The notes under the pieces: model-generated
The model's input: only the letters and a program-made list of their open reading frames with translations
Database searches by the model: none
What the model was told of the DNA's origin: nothing
Translations under genes and position numbers: made by a program
Part shown: piece after piece, positions 24,156-34,690 of the stretch
How the letters are laid out: each line of letters begins with the position of its first letter
Numbering within the stretch: position 1 is the first letter of the stretch
Assembly: GCA_963575745.1 (NCBI GenBank)
Contig: CAUYUJ010021158.1
Coordinates: 1 to 64,000, forward strand
DNA: 64,000 nucleotides
DNA from: Prorocentrum cordatum
Taxonomy: Eukaryota > Sar > Dinophyceae > Prorocentrales > Prorocentraceae
Reading direction: 5' to 3'

Positions 24156-24525
24156 TTCCCGGCGGTGACCAGGTTGACGGTTCACCGCCGGCGCCAGTTG
24201 GCCGGCCCGACGAAAAGAGAGAATGTGGTAACTTGGGGTCGGTGTTTTTCACTTTGTGCAACATTTTGAAGTTCGTCCTTAGAAGTGAGATTTTTATTCC
24301 CTGTAGTAAGCTGTGGCGCACCTGCTGGTAAATTTTCCATGGCTCTAGGTCCAGTATTACTATGAAAACACTTGGAGGAACCCACTGTATGAAAACCGAA
24401 AAATCGTCATTTCTCGAATTTTTCGGCTCTCGCTTCAGAAGCTTCCTTCACGTGTTCGGAGGAACGCTGTGTAAGAAGAGAGCTCTACGAGGTGCCCGGC
24501 GGTAACTTGGTTGACGGTTTACCGC

Positions 24526-24843
24526 CGGTTCCCATCGATGAGCTAGAGGAATTCCGGCGCGGGGTGGAGCTAGTTGGCCGACCCGGCCTTGTTTTGCGAT
24601 TTTTTGAAAGATATTTGACAATTCATTTTGAGAAAGCAGATTTTTCGCACCTGTAAACGACTATGAGGGCCTCTGTGTCTTAGTATGAGCTCTGCAGGCG
24701 GACTTTTACTATCAAAACACTTTGAGGAACCATCTTCATGTCGACAGGAAAAAAGTCAATTTTTCTCTTTTTCGAGAAATGCTTCCAGAAGCTCTCTCTT
24801 TCGACTCCGAGCACTCTTACGCGTGCAATGAGCTCTACGAGGT
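24526..24843 (+). repeat. Family alpha element, left end truncated
   Basis: Begins inside the left terminus (CATCGATGAGCTAGAGG) directly after a hairpin module whose last bases are GGTTCCC. It continues with the alpha interior and ends in GAGCTCTACGAGGT. The hairpin module follows to about 24885. Confidence 0.75.
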
Positions 24844-24999
24844 TCCCGGCGGTGACCAGGTTGACGGTTCACCGCCGGCGCCAGTACCTCGTAGAGCTCT
24901 TGAGCAAAGCACTGAGAGGAATTACGGCGCAGACCAGCTCCTCGGAACACGTGAAGCAAGCTCAAGCGAGAGTCAAAAAACTCTAAAATAATCGATCGC

Positions 25000-25620
25000 A
25001 TAGGAATAGTTTTGCGGACTTAGCTCGAGAAGCAGACTCTGTTGAGAGCTCTAGATGCTTCAGCCAAACGCCCTTGATGGTGCTGGATCTGTTTCTGTGC
25101 GATTCCCATTTTGCGGACTTAGCTCGAGAAGCAGACTCTGTTGAGAGCTCTAGATGCTTCAGCCAAACGCCCTTGATGATTCTGGATCGGTTTCTGTGCG
25201 TACCGCCTCTGTAGCTGTGCTACAGCTGGAGTTAAGTGCAGAATACCGACAACGCCTCTAAAGAGAACTTGAGAAATACGAATACTGTTGTGGACCTAGC
25301 TCGACTAGCAGAACGAGTTCAGGCCTCTCGATGCAACAGACGCAAGCGCCTAGTGATACTGAATCAGTTTATGTGCGTACCACCTCCGTAGCTTCTTTGA
25401 ATCTTGAGTTGAGTACAGAAAACCGGCACTGGTGAAGATGACTTTTACGGACCAAGCTCGAGTAACAGACCGAGTTCAGACCTCTGGATGCAACAGACGA
25501 ACGCGCTTATCTGAATCGGTTTCTGTAGCTTCAGCTCTGTAGCTCTCGAAATCTCAGGTTAAGTACAGAAAACCGTGAACGCGTGTCAAGATAACTCGGA
25601 AACCAATTGGTTCCAGCAAG
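25000..25620 (-). repeat. Satellite monomers in inverted orientation
   Basis: Here the monomer core reads as its complement (GCGGACTTAGCTCGAGAAGCAGA, GAGTTCAGACCTC, GAGTTAAGTGCAGAA). Two neighbours near 25010 and 25105 are nearly identical over about 90 bp. This is the main place where array orientation flips. Confidence 0.8.
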
Positions 25621-26396
25621 TCTTTTGATAGTAATATGGCAGCTACGGATCTGAGAATTTAACTGGCAGGCGCGGCATAACCCACTACACGTGAGAAACA
25701 TACCGGTTCTCAAAATGAATTGTCAAATATCTTTCAAATCAAAGCAAAACCGATCCAAGGTTATCACATTGTCTCTTTTGGTCGGGTCGGACAACTAGCT
25801 CCACCCCGCGCCGAAATTCCTCTAGCTCATCGATGCCGAAGAGCTGTACGAGGTACTCGTAGAGCTCCTCGGCATCGATGATCTAGAGGACTTCGGGCGC
25901 GGGGCGGAGCTAGTACCTCGTAGAGCTCTTCGGCATCGGTGAGCTAGAGGAATTCCGGGACGGGGTGCAGCTAGTTGGCCAACCCGGCCCGTGCGGAGAA
26001 TGTGGTAACCTCGGGTCGGTTTTTTTGGAAGATAGCGGGAGATTTTGAAATTCATTTTCTGAATTCGAATTTTTATTCTATGCAGTGAATCATGACGCTT
26101 TCGATGGTGCAATCCTTAGGGCTCTAGCTGCATTATATCGATCAAAAGACTGCGGGGAACCAGTATTGTGTACGGCCAAAAACGAGATTCTTTTATTTTT
26201 GAAGCTGGTTGAGAAGCGTGTTTCTGCTGTAATCTCGAATCTGACTTGTCTATTCAGAGCTCTACGAGGGTCCCGGCGGTAATTGGTTGACGGTTTACCG
26301 CCGGATCCCAGTTGGCCGACCTGGCCCCGACGGACAATGTGCGAACTTTGGCTCGGTTGGACGAACTTTGTGAGAGATTTGAACATGACTCGTAGA

Positions 26397-27375
26397 GCTT
26401 CCCTAAGCTAGTTGCTGGAAGCTTAAGAGTAATTCCGGCGCGCTGGAGAGCTAGTTGGCAAGAAAAATCTCGACGGAACTTTTGATGACTTTTGCTCGGT
26501 TGAAAAATTTGTTCTCGAAATTTGAACATTCGTTAGAGCTCTAGTATTTTTTCCCGTGATATTCGATCGTATTCCCGCTCGCCATCTTGATCTCAGCTCG
26601 ATCGGGTAACTTTGAAGGCCAAAAAGCACTCTGGCGGGATCGGCCGTTTCGAGTCATCTTGATATGCGCTGACGGTTTTATGAACATAACTCGAGCTCTA
26701 GGGCAGCTACAGAGCTGGTAAGCACAGCTAATGCATGCAGAATGATCAGGCGCGTTCGCCTGTTGAACCCAGAGGTCTGAACCCGGTCTGTGAGCCGAGC
26801 TAGGTCCGCAAACCTGTTCGTATTATTCGAGTCATCTTGACAGAAACTCTCGGTTTTCTGTACTTAACTCGAGCTCTAAGACAGCTACAGAGCTGATATT
26901 CACAGAAACTGATTCAGAATCGTCAGTTGTGTTTGTTCGTCGAATCCAGAGCTCTGAACTCGGTCTTCTGCTCGATCCAGAATCGCGAAATTATTCGTAT
27001 TGGTCGAGTCATCTTGAGACGTGCTCTCGGTTTTCTTCACTCAACTTGCGCTGAGAGAGGGCTACAGTGCTGGTTGTCATATGAATCGATTTAAATAGAT
27101 CATGCGCGTTCGCCTGTCGAATCCAGAGCTCGGAACTCGGGCTGCTGCCCGAACTAGGTTCGCGAAACTATGGTACTGTTCGAGTCATCCTGAGAGATGC
27201 TGTCGGTTTTCTGCACTGACCTCGGGCTGTAGGGGGGCTGGGGGGCTGGTCATGACAGGAGTTGATTCGCAGACATCAGACGCGTCCGCGGTCAAAAACT
27301 ATTCACTACGAGTCAGAATGTTGGTAGGTGCTGTCGGTTTTCTCAACTTAAGTCGAGCTTGGAAGCTCTACGAGT
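26397..27375 (+). repeat. Family beta inverted-repeat element (979 bp)
   Basis: Left end GACTCGTAGAGCTTCC (26397-26412), right end GGAAGCTCTACGAGT (27361-27375): 15 of 16 bases are inverted-complementary. The interior has the leader near 26542 and then ~180-bp monomers in the usual variant order. The hairpin module follows from about 27378. Confidence 0.78.
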
Positions 27376-27419
27376 TCCCCGGCGGTAACCAAGGTTGACG
27401 GTTTACCGCCGGCGCCCAG

Positions 27420-28620
27420 TTCGTTTTGAGAACCGGTATTTTTCGCACCTGTAGTGGGTTTTGGCGCGTCTGCCAATGAATTCTCAGGTCCGTAGCTGCA
27501 GTATTACTATCAAACACTTGGCGAAACCGTCGTTCGCTAACAACTAGAAAACATACTTTTTCGAGTTTTCAGCTCGCGTCTCAGAAAAGCTCCTGCCATG
27601 TGTTCTAAGCAGCGCCCTGCGAGAAAAGAGCTCTACGAGGCTTCCGGCGGTAACCTGGTTGACGGTTTACCGCCGGTTCCCAGTTCCGGCGCAGAGTAGA
27701 GCTAGCTGGCGGGCCCGACCAAAAGAGAGGATGTGGTAACCGGGGGTCGGTTTTTGTCTCTGTATGCAAAATTTTGAAATTCGTTTTGAGAACCAGTATT
27801 TTTCTCACATGTAGTGGGTTGTGGAGCGTCTGCCAGTCAAATTCTCAGGTCCCTAGCTGCAGTATTACTATCAAAAGACTTGAGGGAACCGACTTTGGAT
27901 AAAAACCAAAAAAATCGTGTTTTTTCGAGTTTTTCTGCTCTTGCTTCAGAAGCTTTCTCATGTGTTCGGAGAAGCGCTGTGCAACAAAAGAGCTCTACGA
28001 GGTGCCCAGCGGTAACCTGGTTGACGGTTTATCGCCGGTTCCCAGTAATACCTCGTAGAGCTCTTCGAAGCTGAGCTAGAGAAATTCCGGCGCAGGGTGG
28101 AGCTAGTTGGCCGACCGCGCATTAAGAGACAATGTGGTAACTGTGGGTCGAGTTTCTAATGTTTGCGGAAAATTTGAAAATTCGTTTTGAGAACGGGTAT
28201 TTTTCTCACGTGTAGTAGGTTATGCCGCAAGTGCCAGTTAAATTCTTAGGTCCGTAGCTGCAATATTAATCAAAACACTTGCTGGAACCAACGGTCGTTT
28301 CGAGTCATCTTGACGCGCATTCACGGTTTCTGTACTTATCTCGGGACATGATGGGACAGCTCCAGAGCTGATTCTTACAGAAACCAATTGGTAATCATGA
28401 GGCGCGTTTATCTATTCGATCCACAGCTCTGAGCTCGGTCTGCTGCTCGAGCTGGGTCCGCAAACTTATTTGTATTCTTCGAGTCATTTTGACGAGTGTT
28501 GTCCGTTTTCTGTACTGAACTCGCGATATCTTGACAAAAAAATCCCAATGTGTAGTGGGCAGCGCCGCGCAAGAAAGCTCTACGAGGCTCCCGGTGGTAA
28601 CCTGGTTGACGGTTTACCGC
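27420..28620 (+). repeat. Third group of hairpin-bounded short repeats
   Basis: Segments of about 260-330 bp share GAGAACC(G/A)GTATTTTTC, CACATGTAGTGGGTT, CTGCAGTATTACTATCAAA and a CAGCGC...GAGAAAAGAGCTCTACGAGG right end. Each is followed by a hairpin module of the GTAA/TTAC type ending CCGGTTCCCAGT (about 27646, 28003, 28590). They differ from alpha and beta inside but share the end. Confidence 0.72.
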
Positions 28621-28629
28621 CGGCTCCCA

Positions 28630-29515
28630 GTTCCGGCGCGCTGGAGAGCTAGTGAGCTCGAAAAAAAGAATTGAATTTTTCACAACTTTTGGTCGGTTGA
28701 AAATTTTGTTCTCGAAATTCAACAATTTCTTTGTGCTCTAATATTTTTTCCCGTGACATTCGACCTTATTCCCGCTCGTCATCTTGATCTCAGCTCGATC
28801 TTTACTGCCAAAAAACACACTGGCGGGATCGGCCATTTCGAGTAATCTTGATACGCGTTGTCGGTATTTTGTACTTAACTCGAGCTGTAGGACAGCTACA
28901 GAGCTGGTAAGCACAGCTAATCGATGTAGAATGATTAGGTGCGTTCGCCTGTTGAATGCAGAGCTCTGAACTCGGTTTGCTAGCCGAGCTAGGTCCGCAA
29001 ACCTATTTGTATTATTCAAGTCATCTTGATTCGCACTGTCGTTATTCTGAAACTCGGTCTGCTAGCCGAGCCAGGTCCGCAAACCTATTCGTATTATTCG
29101 AATCATCTTGATAGGCGCTCTCGGTTTCCTGTACTTAACTCGAGCTATAGGACAGCTACAGAGCTGATAGTTACAGAAACCGATTCAGAATCATCAGTCG
29201 CGTTTGTCTGTCGAATCCAGAGCTCTGAACTCGGTCTGCTGCGCGATCCAGAATCACGAAACTGTTCGTATTCTTCCAGTCATCTTGAGGTCTACTGTCG
29301 GCGTTCTGCACTTAACTCGGGCTGTAGGGAGGCTGCAGTGCGGGTAATCACAGGAATCGATTCGGAGACACCAGACGCGTCCGTCTGTCGCATTCAGAGG
29401 TTGGAACTCGGTCTGATACTCGAGTTGGGCTGAAAAACTATTCGTTCTCTGCAATTTATTTCGACATTATATGTTGTCAGGAAGCTATACGAGTCCCACG
29501 GCGGTAACAAAGGTT
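28630..29515 (+). repeat. Beta-type satellite unit, rearranged
   Basis: The leader near 28740 is followed by about four monomers; a partial monomer is fused at about 29040. It ends at GGAAGCTATACGAGTC near 29481 and a GTAA/TCAC hairpin module, one of the few with a mismatched stem pair. Confidence 0.7.
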
Positions 29516-29898
29516 GACGGTTCACCGCCGGCGCCCAGTTGGCCCACCCGGCCGAGACGGAGAATGTGACAACTTTTTGAGGTTTTGCGAAAATTTCAAA
29601 GATATTTGACAATTTATTTTGAGAAAGCAGATTTTTCGCACCTGTAGACGAATATGAGGGCCTCTCTCTCTCAATATGAGCTCTCTAGATGCACTTTTAC
29701 TATCAAAACACTTGCAGGAACCATCTTGATGTCGACACGAAAAAACATCACTTTTTCTTTCTTTCGAGAAATGCTTCAAGAAGCTCTCTCTTTCGACTCT
29801 GAGCACTCTTACGCGTGCTAGGAGCTCTACGAGGTTCCCGGCGGTGACAGGTTGACGGTTCACCGCCGGCGCCAGTTCGAAAACGCTGGCAGGTTAGT

Positions 29899-30255
29899 AC
29901 CTCGTAGAGCTCTTCGGCATCGATGAGCTGGAGGAATTCCGGCGCGGGGTGGAGCTAGTTGACCGACCCGGCCAGAAAGGACAAAGTGTTAACTTTTGGG
30001 TGGTTTTATAATTTATTGGAAGATCTTTGACAATTCATTTTGAGAAAGCAGATTTTTACACTGAGCATTGGCATATAAACTTTGTTCCCTGAGCAGCTCA
30101 GCTCTCTGGAGACATTTTCAGTACCAGTTCACTTGGAGCAACCGACCTGATGTTGAATCCGAAAAAATCTCAATTTGAAGTTTTGTAGAAACGCCCAAAG
30201 AAGCTCTTCGCTTTGATCTGGAGCTGCCTCACGGATGCAAGGAGCTCTACGAGGT
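29899..30255 (+). repeat. Family alpha inverted-repeat element 2 (357 bp)
   Basis: Complete copy with ACCTCGTAGAGCTC and GAGCTCTACGAGGT ends and the standard alpha interior (GAGCATTGGCATATAAACTT, CAGTTCACTTGGAGCAACCG). The hairpin module follows to 30297. It shares much of its interior with element 1 at 23790. Confidence 0.82.
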
Positions 30256-30297
30256 TCCCGGCGGTGACCAGGTTGACGGTTCACCGCCGGCGCCAGT
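30256..30297 (+). repeat. GC-rich hairpin module (representative copy)
   Basis: CCGGCGGTGA and TCACCGCCGG form a perfect 10-bp stem around a 13-nt loop holding AGGTTGACGG; CGCCAGT follows. About 25 copies occur, near 15254, 16617, 17829, 19405, 20642, 22538, 23747, 24159, 24497, 24848, 26272, 27378, 27646, 28590, 29838, 31395, 37564, 38567, 38870, 41064 (minus) and 50356. Stems read GTGA/TCAC or GTAA/TTAC, mostly changing together. Function unknown. Confidence 0.85.
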
Positions 30298-30387
30298 TGG
30301 CTCGAAAATTCTCGACTGAACTTTTCACAACTTTGGCTCGGTTGAAAATTATGTTCTCGAAATTCAACAATTCGTTTGAGCTCTAGA

Positions 30388-31436
30388 ATTTTTTCCCGTG
30401 ATATTCGATCTTATTCCCGCTCGCCATCTTGATCTCAGCTCGATCGGATACCTTTTACTGCCAAAGAGCGTCATGGCGGGATCGGCCGTTTCGAGTCATC
30501 TTGATGCGCGCTGTCGGTTTTCTGAACATAACTCGCGCTTCAGGACAGTTACAGAGCTGGTAAGCACAGCTAATCGATGTAGAATGATCTGGCGCGTTCG
30601 TCTGTTGAACCCAGAGGCCTGAACTCGGTCTGCTAGCCGAGCTAGGTTGAAAAACCTATTCGTATTATCCGAGTTATCTTGACAGACGCTCTCGGTATTT
30701 TGTGCTTAACTCGAGCTCTAGGGCAACTACAGAGCTCATAGTCTCAGAATTCGATTGGAAATCATGAGGCGCGTTCGTCTGTTGATTCCAGAGCTCTGAG
30801 CTCGGTCTGCTGCCCGAGCTAGAATCGGGAAACTATTCGTATTGTTCGAATGATCTGAAGAGGTACTGTCGCTTTCTAAACTTAACTCGGGCTGTAGGGA
30901 GCTACAGTGCTGGTGGGGACAGCAATCGATTTGGAGACATCAGGCGTGACCGCCTGTAGAAGCCAGAGCTCGGAACTCGGCCTGCTGCCTGAACTCGGTC
31001 CGCGAACCTGTTCGAGTCATCCTGAAAGATGCTGTCGGTTTTCTGCACTTAACTCGGGCTGTGGGGAGCTGCAGGGCTGGTAATCACAGGAATCGATTCG
31101 GAGACATCAGACGCGTCCGCCTGTCGCATTCAGAGGCCTGAGCTCGGTCTGATACTCGAGCTGGGTTTAGGCAACTATTCGTTTTGTTTGAGCTATCTTC
31201 ATACGTGCTGTTGATTAGCGCACGTAACTCGGGCTGTAGCAGAGCTACAGAGCTGGTACAGAAGACAATCCAGAAGCATCAGGGGGCGTTGGGCTGTTGC
31301 ATCGAGAGGTCTGAAATCGCTTGGGCCGAAAAACTATTCGTTCTCTGCAATTTATTTTCTACATTATATATAGTGAGGAAGCTCTACGAGTCCCCCGGCG
31401 GTAAGAAAGGTTGACGGTTTACCGCCGGCGCCCAGT
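30388..31436 (+). repeat. Beta-type satellite unit next to LINE copy A
   Basis: Leader near 30388, about five monomers in the standard order, right end GGAAGCTCTACGAGTC near 31377 and a GTAA/TTAC hairpin module. LINE copy A starts immediately after the module's final CCCAGT. Confidence 0.78.
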
Positions 31437-32188
31437 TTCCCGGAGAGCTCGCTGAGAGCTAAAGGGTTTAAGATTAGAAGCCCGACCGTGGTGGTGCCCG
31501 CCAGCAGCCGATCTCCGCCGGTCCACGACCCTCGCAGCGCCTTGCCTGGCCCGGCAGCTGGTCCGGGAGAGTTTCTGGCAAGCGTCCACGCGTGCCTCCA
31601 CGCGTGCAGGCACGCGTGGAAGCTTTTCTGGCAGCGTTTCAGAGACGCCGCAGGGGAGCCCCCAGAGCCCCAGAAGAGCTTCAGAAAAGCTTCCGTGGTC
31701 TTGCCAGAAAGGTATGAATTCTCTTCGCTCTCCGGATTTTGGCTCAAGGCGTCTGGATCAAGGCGTCTGGATCCCACAGGCGTCTAGCGTGTGGGAGGGG
31801 GGTGCGTCGCCGCGGGCGGCGCGGCAGCCATCGCTGCCTTCTTCGTCTTCTTCGGGTTCAGCGAGATCGAGGTCAGCTAGGCCGCTGCACTTGTGATTGT
31901 TATTGTGTGGGCTAGGCTGCCTGCACTTGTTTGCGGCAATAGTCTCTTTCCCTCTCTCTTGGAACGACGGAGTGCTGGGGATCTGACTTCAGTCACGCGG
32001 ACTGGGAATATCTTGCTAGACAGGTCGGGACACCTCGAGGTGACAGGAGAGCTGTTATTTGTGTGCCATCGCTCACACCAACAGTACCGTTTGTGCAGGG
32101 TGAAGGTTACGATTTCAATATCTTGCGTAACCACTTCGTGCAGGGTGAAGGTTACGATTTCAATATCTTACGCAGCCACAAAAGGAAG
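31437..32188 (+). other. 5' module and leader of LINE copy A
   Basis: No convincing gene. The first ~340 bp match the module at 20683-21242. A GGGAGGGGGGTGCGTCGCCGC stretch and short repeats of CTAGGC(C/T)GC(C)TGCACTTGT (about 31878-31935) follow. A 39-42-bp unit (GTGCAGGGTGAAGGTTACGA...) is tandemly duplicated at about 32092-32175, just before the ORF1 start. Both features are shared with copy B. Confidence 0.7.
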
Positions 32189-33289
32189 ATGGCTGCTGCA
32201 GGTTCTTCAGTTTCAGGTGTTGCACCAGCGATGCCAGCAGGTTCTTCAGTTTCAGGTGCTCCAGGCTTGCATGCGGTGGGCCAGGACATGACAATTGATG
32301 ATGGGGGTGGGGCGTTTGCTAGAGCTGTCCGTGCTCGTAATGTCAAAGGAGCAGGGAAAGGAGAAGGAGGAGGTGCGGGGCAAACGTTGGGTGCGAGTGA
32401 GGTTGCCCAGGAAGCAGGCCTTGACATTGAACAGATGTTCCGATCCATCATGACGGGACAACAGACTATGACGGCTGACATGCAATCGTTCAGGAACTCT
32501 ATTCGTACGGAAAGGGACGGTCTGAAAACATCTCTGGACTCCAGGGTATCAAAAACAGAATCGGCGATCCAGGACCTCACTAATGAAGTTCAGAAGCTCA
32601 AGCAGGGGGACGGGCTGTCGGTAGCAAGCGGATCCACGAAGGCGGGTACGGACAGGCGCGATCCTGGTTGGAATCCACGTTATGTTGAGTTCAAAGGGTG
32701 GGTTTCAAGGGAGGGATGGAGGAACCGTGAGATACGTCAGCGGGAGGCTCTGTCACAGGAGGCACTGACGACGGCGATGAATGGCCTCATTGACTCTAAA
32801 CAAATTGATGCTACACAGAGGGTGGCACTGGACTTGGATCGGACGGTTCAGGAGAATACTGGTAGATATTGGCCGTACACGAGGGGTAGGATCTATTTCA
32901 AGCCAGGTACATCCTCTGAGATCCTATGGGAAGCGAAACGTGTGTGGGAGAATGACTACAGGCGGGGACTCACTTCATTGCCTCCCAATGTGCGATTTCA
33001 AGTTGAATGCCAGCCATGGAAGATAGAACATGTTCGGGCGGTAGGACGGTTTCAAGCACTATTTTCTGATATCAAGAAAAATGCGACGGCTATTCTTCGA
33101 GGTGAGACGGGTCCGCCAATGACATATATGTGGTATATGCCGAATGCTGATGATACTACACAAAAGACTTTGATTGCAGAATGGGGACCGACAAAAGGAT
33201 GGAACCTCTATGGTGATAATTTGACACACGTTGAGCCCGATATTAATCAGGTGCAGTTTCTTCAGACACTACGGTGCCCGAATCATTGA
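32189..33289 (+). CDS. LINE ORF1 protein, copy A (366 aa)
   Basis: I chose the ATG at 32189 (MAAAGSSVSG) because the longer upstream frame has no ATG; the same start exists in copy B. N-terminal Ala/Gly/Ser-rich repeats come first, then a basic Gly/Lys patch (GKGEGGGAG). Residues about 90-150 contain a likely coiled coil (IEQMFRSIMTGQQ; SLDSRVSKTESAIQDLTNE). The C-terminal half is Trp/Arg-rich (GWVSREGWRNREIRQRE; FKPGTSSEILWEAKRVW). That layout, coiled coil followed by a basic domain, is typical of LINE ORF1 nucleic-acid chaperones, but I recognise no RRM or zinc knuckle. It ends CPNH-UGA, in the same frame as ORF2. Confidence 0.82.
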   Translation: MAAAGSSVSGVAPAMPAGSSVSGAPGLHAVGQDMTIDDGGGAFARAVRARNVKGAGKGEGGGAGQTLGASEVAQEAGLDIEQMFRSIMTGQQTMTADMQSFRNSIRTERDGLKTSLDSRVSKTESAIQDLTNEVQKLKQGDGLSVASGSTKAGTDRRDPGWNPRYVEFKGWVSREGWRNREIRQREALSQEALTTAMNGLIDSKQIDATQRVALDLDRTVQENTGRYWPYTRGRIYFKPGTSSEILWEAKRVWENDYRRGLTSLPPNVRFQVECQPWKIEHVRAVGRFQALFSDIKKNATAILRGETGPPMTYMWYMPNADDTTQKTLIAEWGPTKGWNLYGDNLTHVEPDINQVQFLQTLRCPNH

Positions 33290-33325
33290 CGGGGCGGTAG
33301 GGCTGCGACAGAGACCGTGGTCGCA
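33287..33325 (+). promoter_or_regulatory. Candidate UGA-CGG stop-readthrough site, copy A
   Basis: The ORF1 stop TGA (33287-33289) is followed by CGG, the next-codon context known for leaky UGA in several plant RNA viruses. Fourteen bases downstream, TGCGAC (33304-33309) pairs with GTCGCA (33320-33325). The frame stays open from the TGA into ORF2. There is no ATG before the endonuclease motif TWNVQ, so ORF2 translation appears to need readthrough or unusual initiation. Inferred. Confidence 0.6.
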
Positions 33326-34690
33326 ACCTGGAATGTGCAGAAAATATCCGACGGTCAAGTACCCAACCTGGTCGCTGCATGTGAAGCCAGGTCAATTCAA
33401 ATGGTGTGCCTGCAAGAGTGTGAGCATACCAGTGCAAATACTTTTAACAGATGTGGATGGGAGATTCACTATAGCTCCTGCTCTAAGGCGGCGGTTGCAT
33501 GGTGCAGGGATTGGGCACCACATGTGATTGCTCGACGGAGTGGGGTACGATTTGCGTGTGTTGAATTCAGGGGTGCTCTAGCTACATCAGTGTATCTACC
33601 ATGTGTGATGCGTGATGTGGACCACTTGGGGGAATATTTAGATGTACTTACTAAGTGCAGTGTTACTATGTTTCAAACGACACAGGCTGGAGTCATACCA
33701 TGGGTGGGGATGGATGCTCAGACGGAACTTGAACCTGATATGCTGGGAATGACGGGAGGAGGTCTTATGCAGGTGGACGGGAGGAGGGAGGAGGCGAACT
33801 ATCATGCAGAAAGGAGGGACATGCTGATGAGGTTCATGAGTACTTGGGGGATCTGTGCGGCGAACACATATGGAGACCGACGTATCACACATATACCGTA
33901 CTGTTCCACACATGTGCAGCGTGTGCTTGACTATATACTCATCCCTACACATTGGTGCGCGGATGAGGCAAGAGCTCACCAGGAAATGAGATGCCAGGTC
34001 CAGTTTGTGGAACCCATCAAAGCTACGCCAGGTATACGTGCAAAAGCCAGTGCCTATAGTGATCACGCTCTGGTCTGGGTAAATCTCAAGACGACGGAGA
34101 TCAGGCGCCCAGCTTTGCCACCCCGCCCTGTGTCCATGGTTGGCTGGCAGCCGACGGACGACACGGCGAGGAACATGTTTCGTGTGCTTGCGGATGTGTC
34201 GATTGAGGGACTTGCATCGGACACGGTAGGGACGGACCTGCAGCAGGTCGGACGGGTACTCTTGGAGACGGCAAAGCTTGTGGACCACACTAAGGGGCGC
34301 CCCAACTGCAAACCTATTCAGAGGCCCAGGGAGCTCATTGAGGTGGAGTCTGCCATCAGGCGTGGGGCCCTTGGGAATACTCGTAAACAACTGCTGCGTA
34401 GGAGGAAGACCCTTAGGAGACAGCATAGGAGGAACCAACTCCTGCAGGACCACAGGGGATCCAGTAAGACCTCACGGTGTATCCTCAAGGAGCTGGAGTG
34501 TGAGGGTGTGTTGACAATGGACAGGACTAGGTGGGGTACGGAGATCACTAGGTATGCGACGGCGTCCTACACGGACTCGGAGGAGGAAAAACGGACTTTG
34601 GAGGCCTTTCAGGAACTCAGACACAACGACCGTCGGGTGGAGGGAAGAGTCATCACGATGGGCATGCTCATGCAGGCTCGTGCGTCTTGA
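33290..34690 (+). pseudogene. ORF2 N-terminal part: APE-type endonuclease, copy A
   Basis: Starting after the ORF1 UGA, the frame reads RGGRAATETVVATWNVQ. Motifs of the endonuclease/exonuclease/phosphatase fold appear in order: TWNV (metal-binding Asn), LQECEH (catalytic Glu), a GMDAQTE segment in the position of the GDxN loop, RVLDYILIP, and YSDHALV (catalytic Asp-His pair). This enzyme nicks target DNA for target-primed reverse transcription. A basic Arg-rich linker (RRRKTLRRQHRRNQ) precedes the RT. The frame ends at TGA 34688-34690, where copy A has lost one T relative to copy B, so endonuclease and RT are no longer joined. Confidence 0.85.

Larger units (their letters stand above)
15033..31436. 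repeat. Mosaic of inverted-repeat elements, satellite monomers and hairpin modules
   Basis: No host gene is visible across these 16 kb. The DNA is built from recurring parts: a leader (CTCTAGTATTTTTTCCC, then ATATTCGATCTTATTCCCGC) near 15427, 16768, 18499, 19553, 21736, 22696, 26542, 28740 and 30388; arrays of ~180-bp monomers; ends bearing CTCGTAGAGCT or its complement; and a GC-rich hairpin after most ends. Short open frames in this region are repeat translations. Confidence 0.9.

Noticed and set aside
31733-31747. ATTTTGGCTCAAG, a 13-base exact match to the end of the dinoflagellate spliced leader
   Set aside because: The same repeat in LINE copy B and near 38940 reads TTTTGGACGCT, so the match arose by a small deletion in this copy and is coincidental.
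15947-31777. Short open frames in the satellite/MITE region, including recurrent ELYEVPGGDQVDGSPPAP peptides
   Set aside because: The peptide is simply the hairpin module read in one frame; frames open and close with repeat variants.
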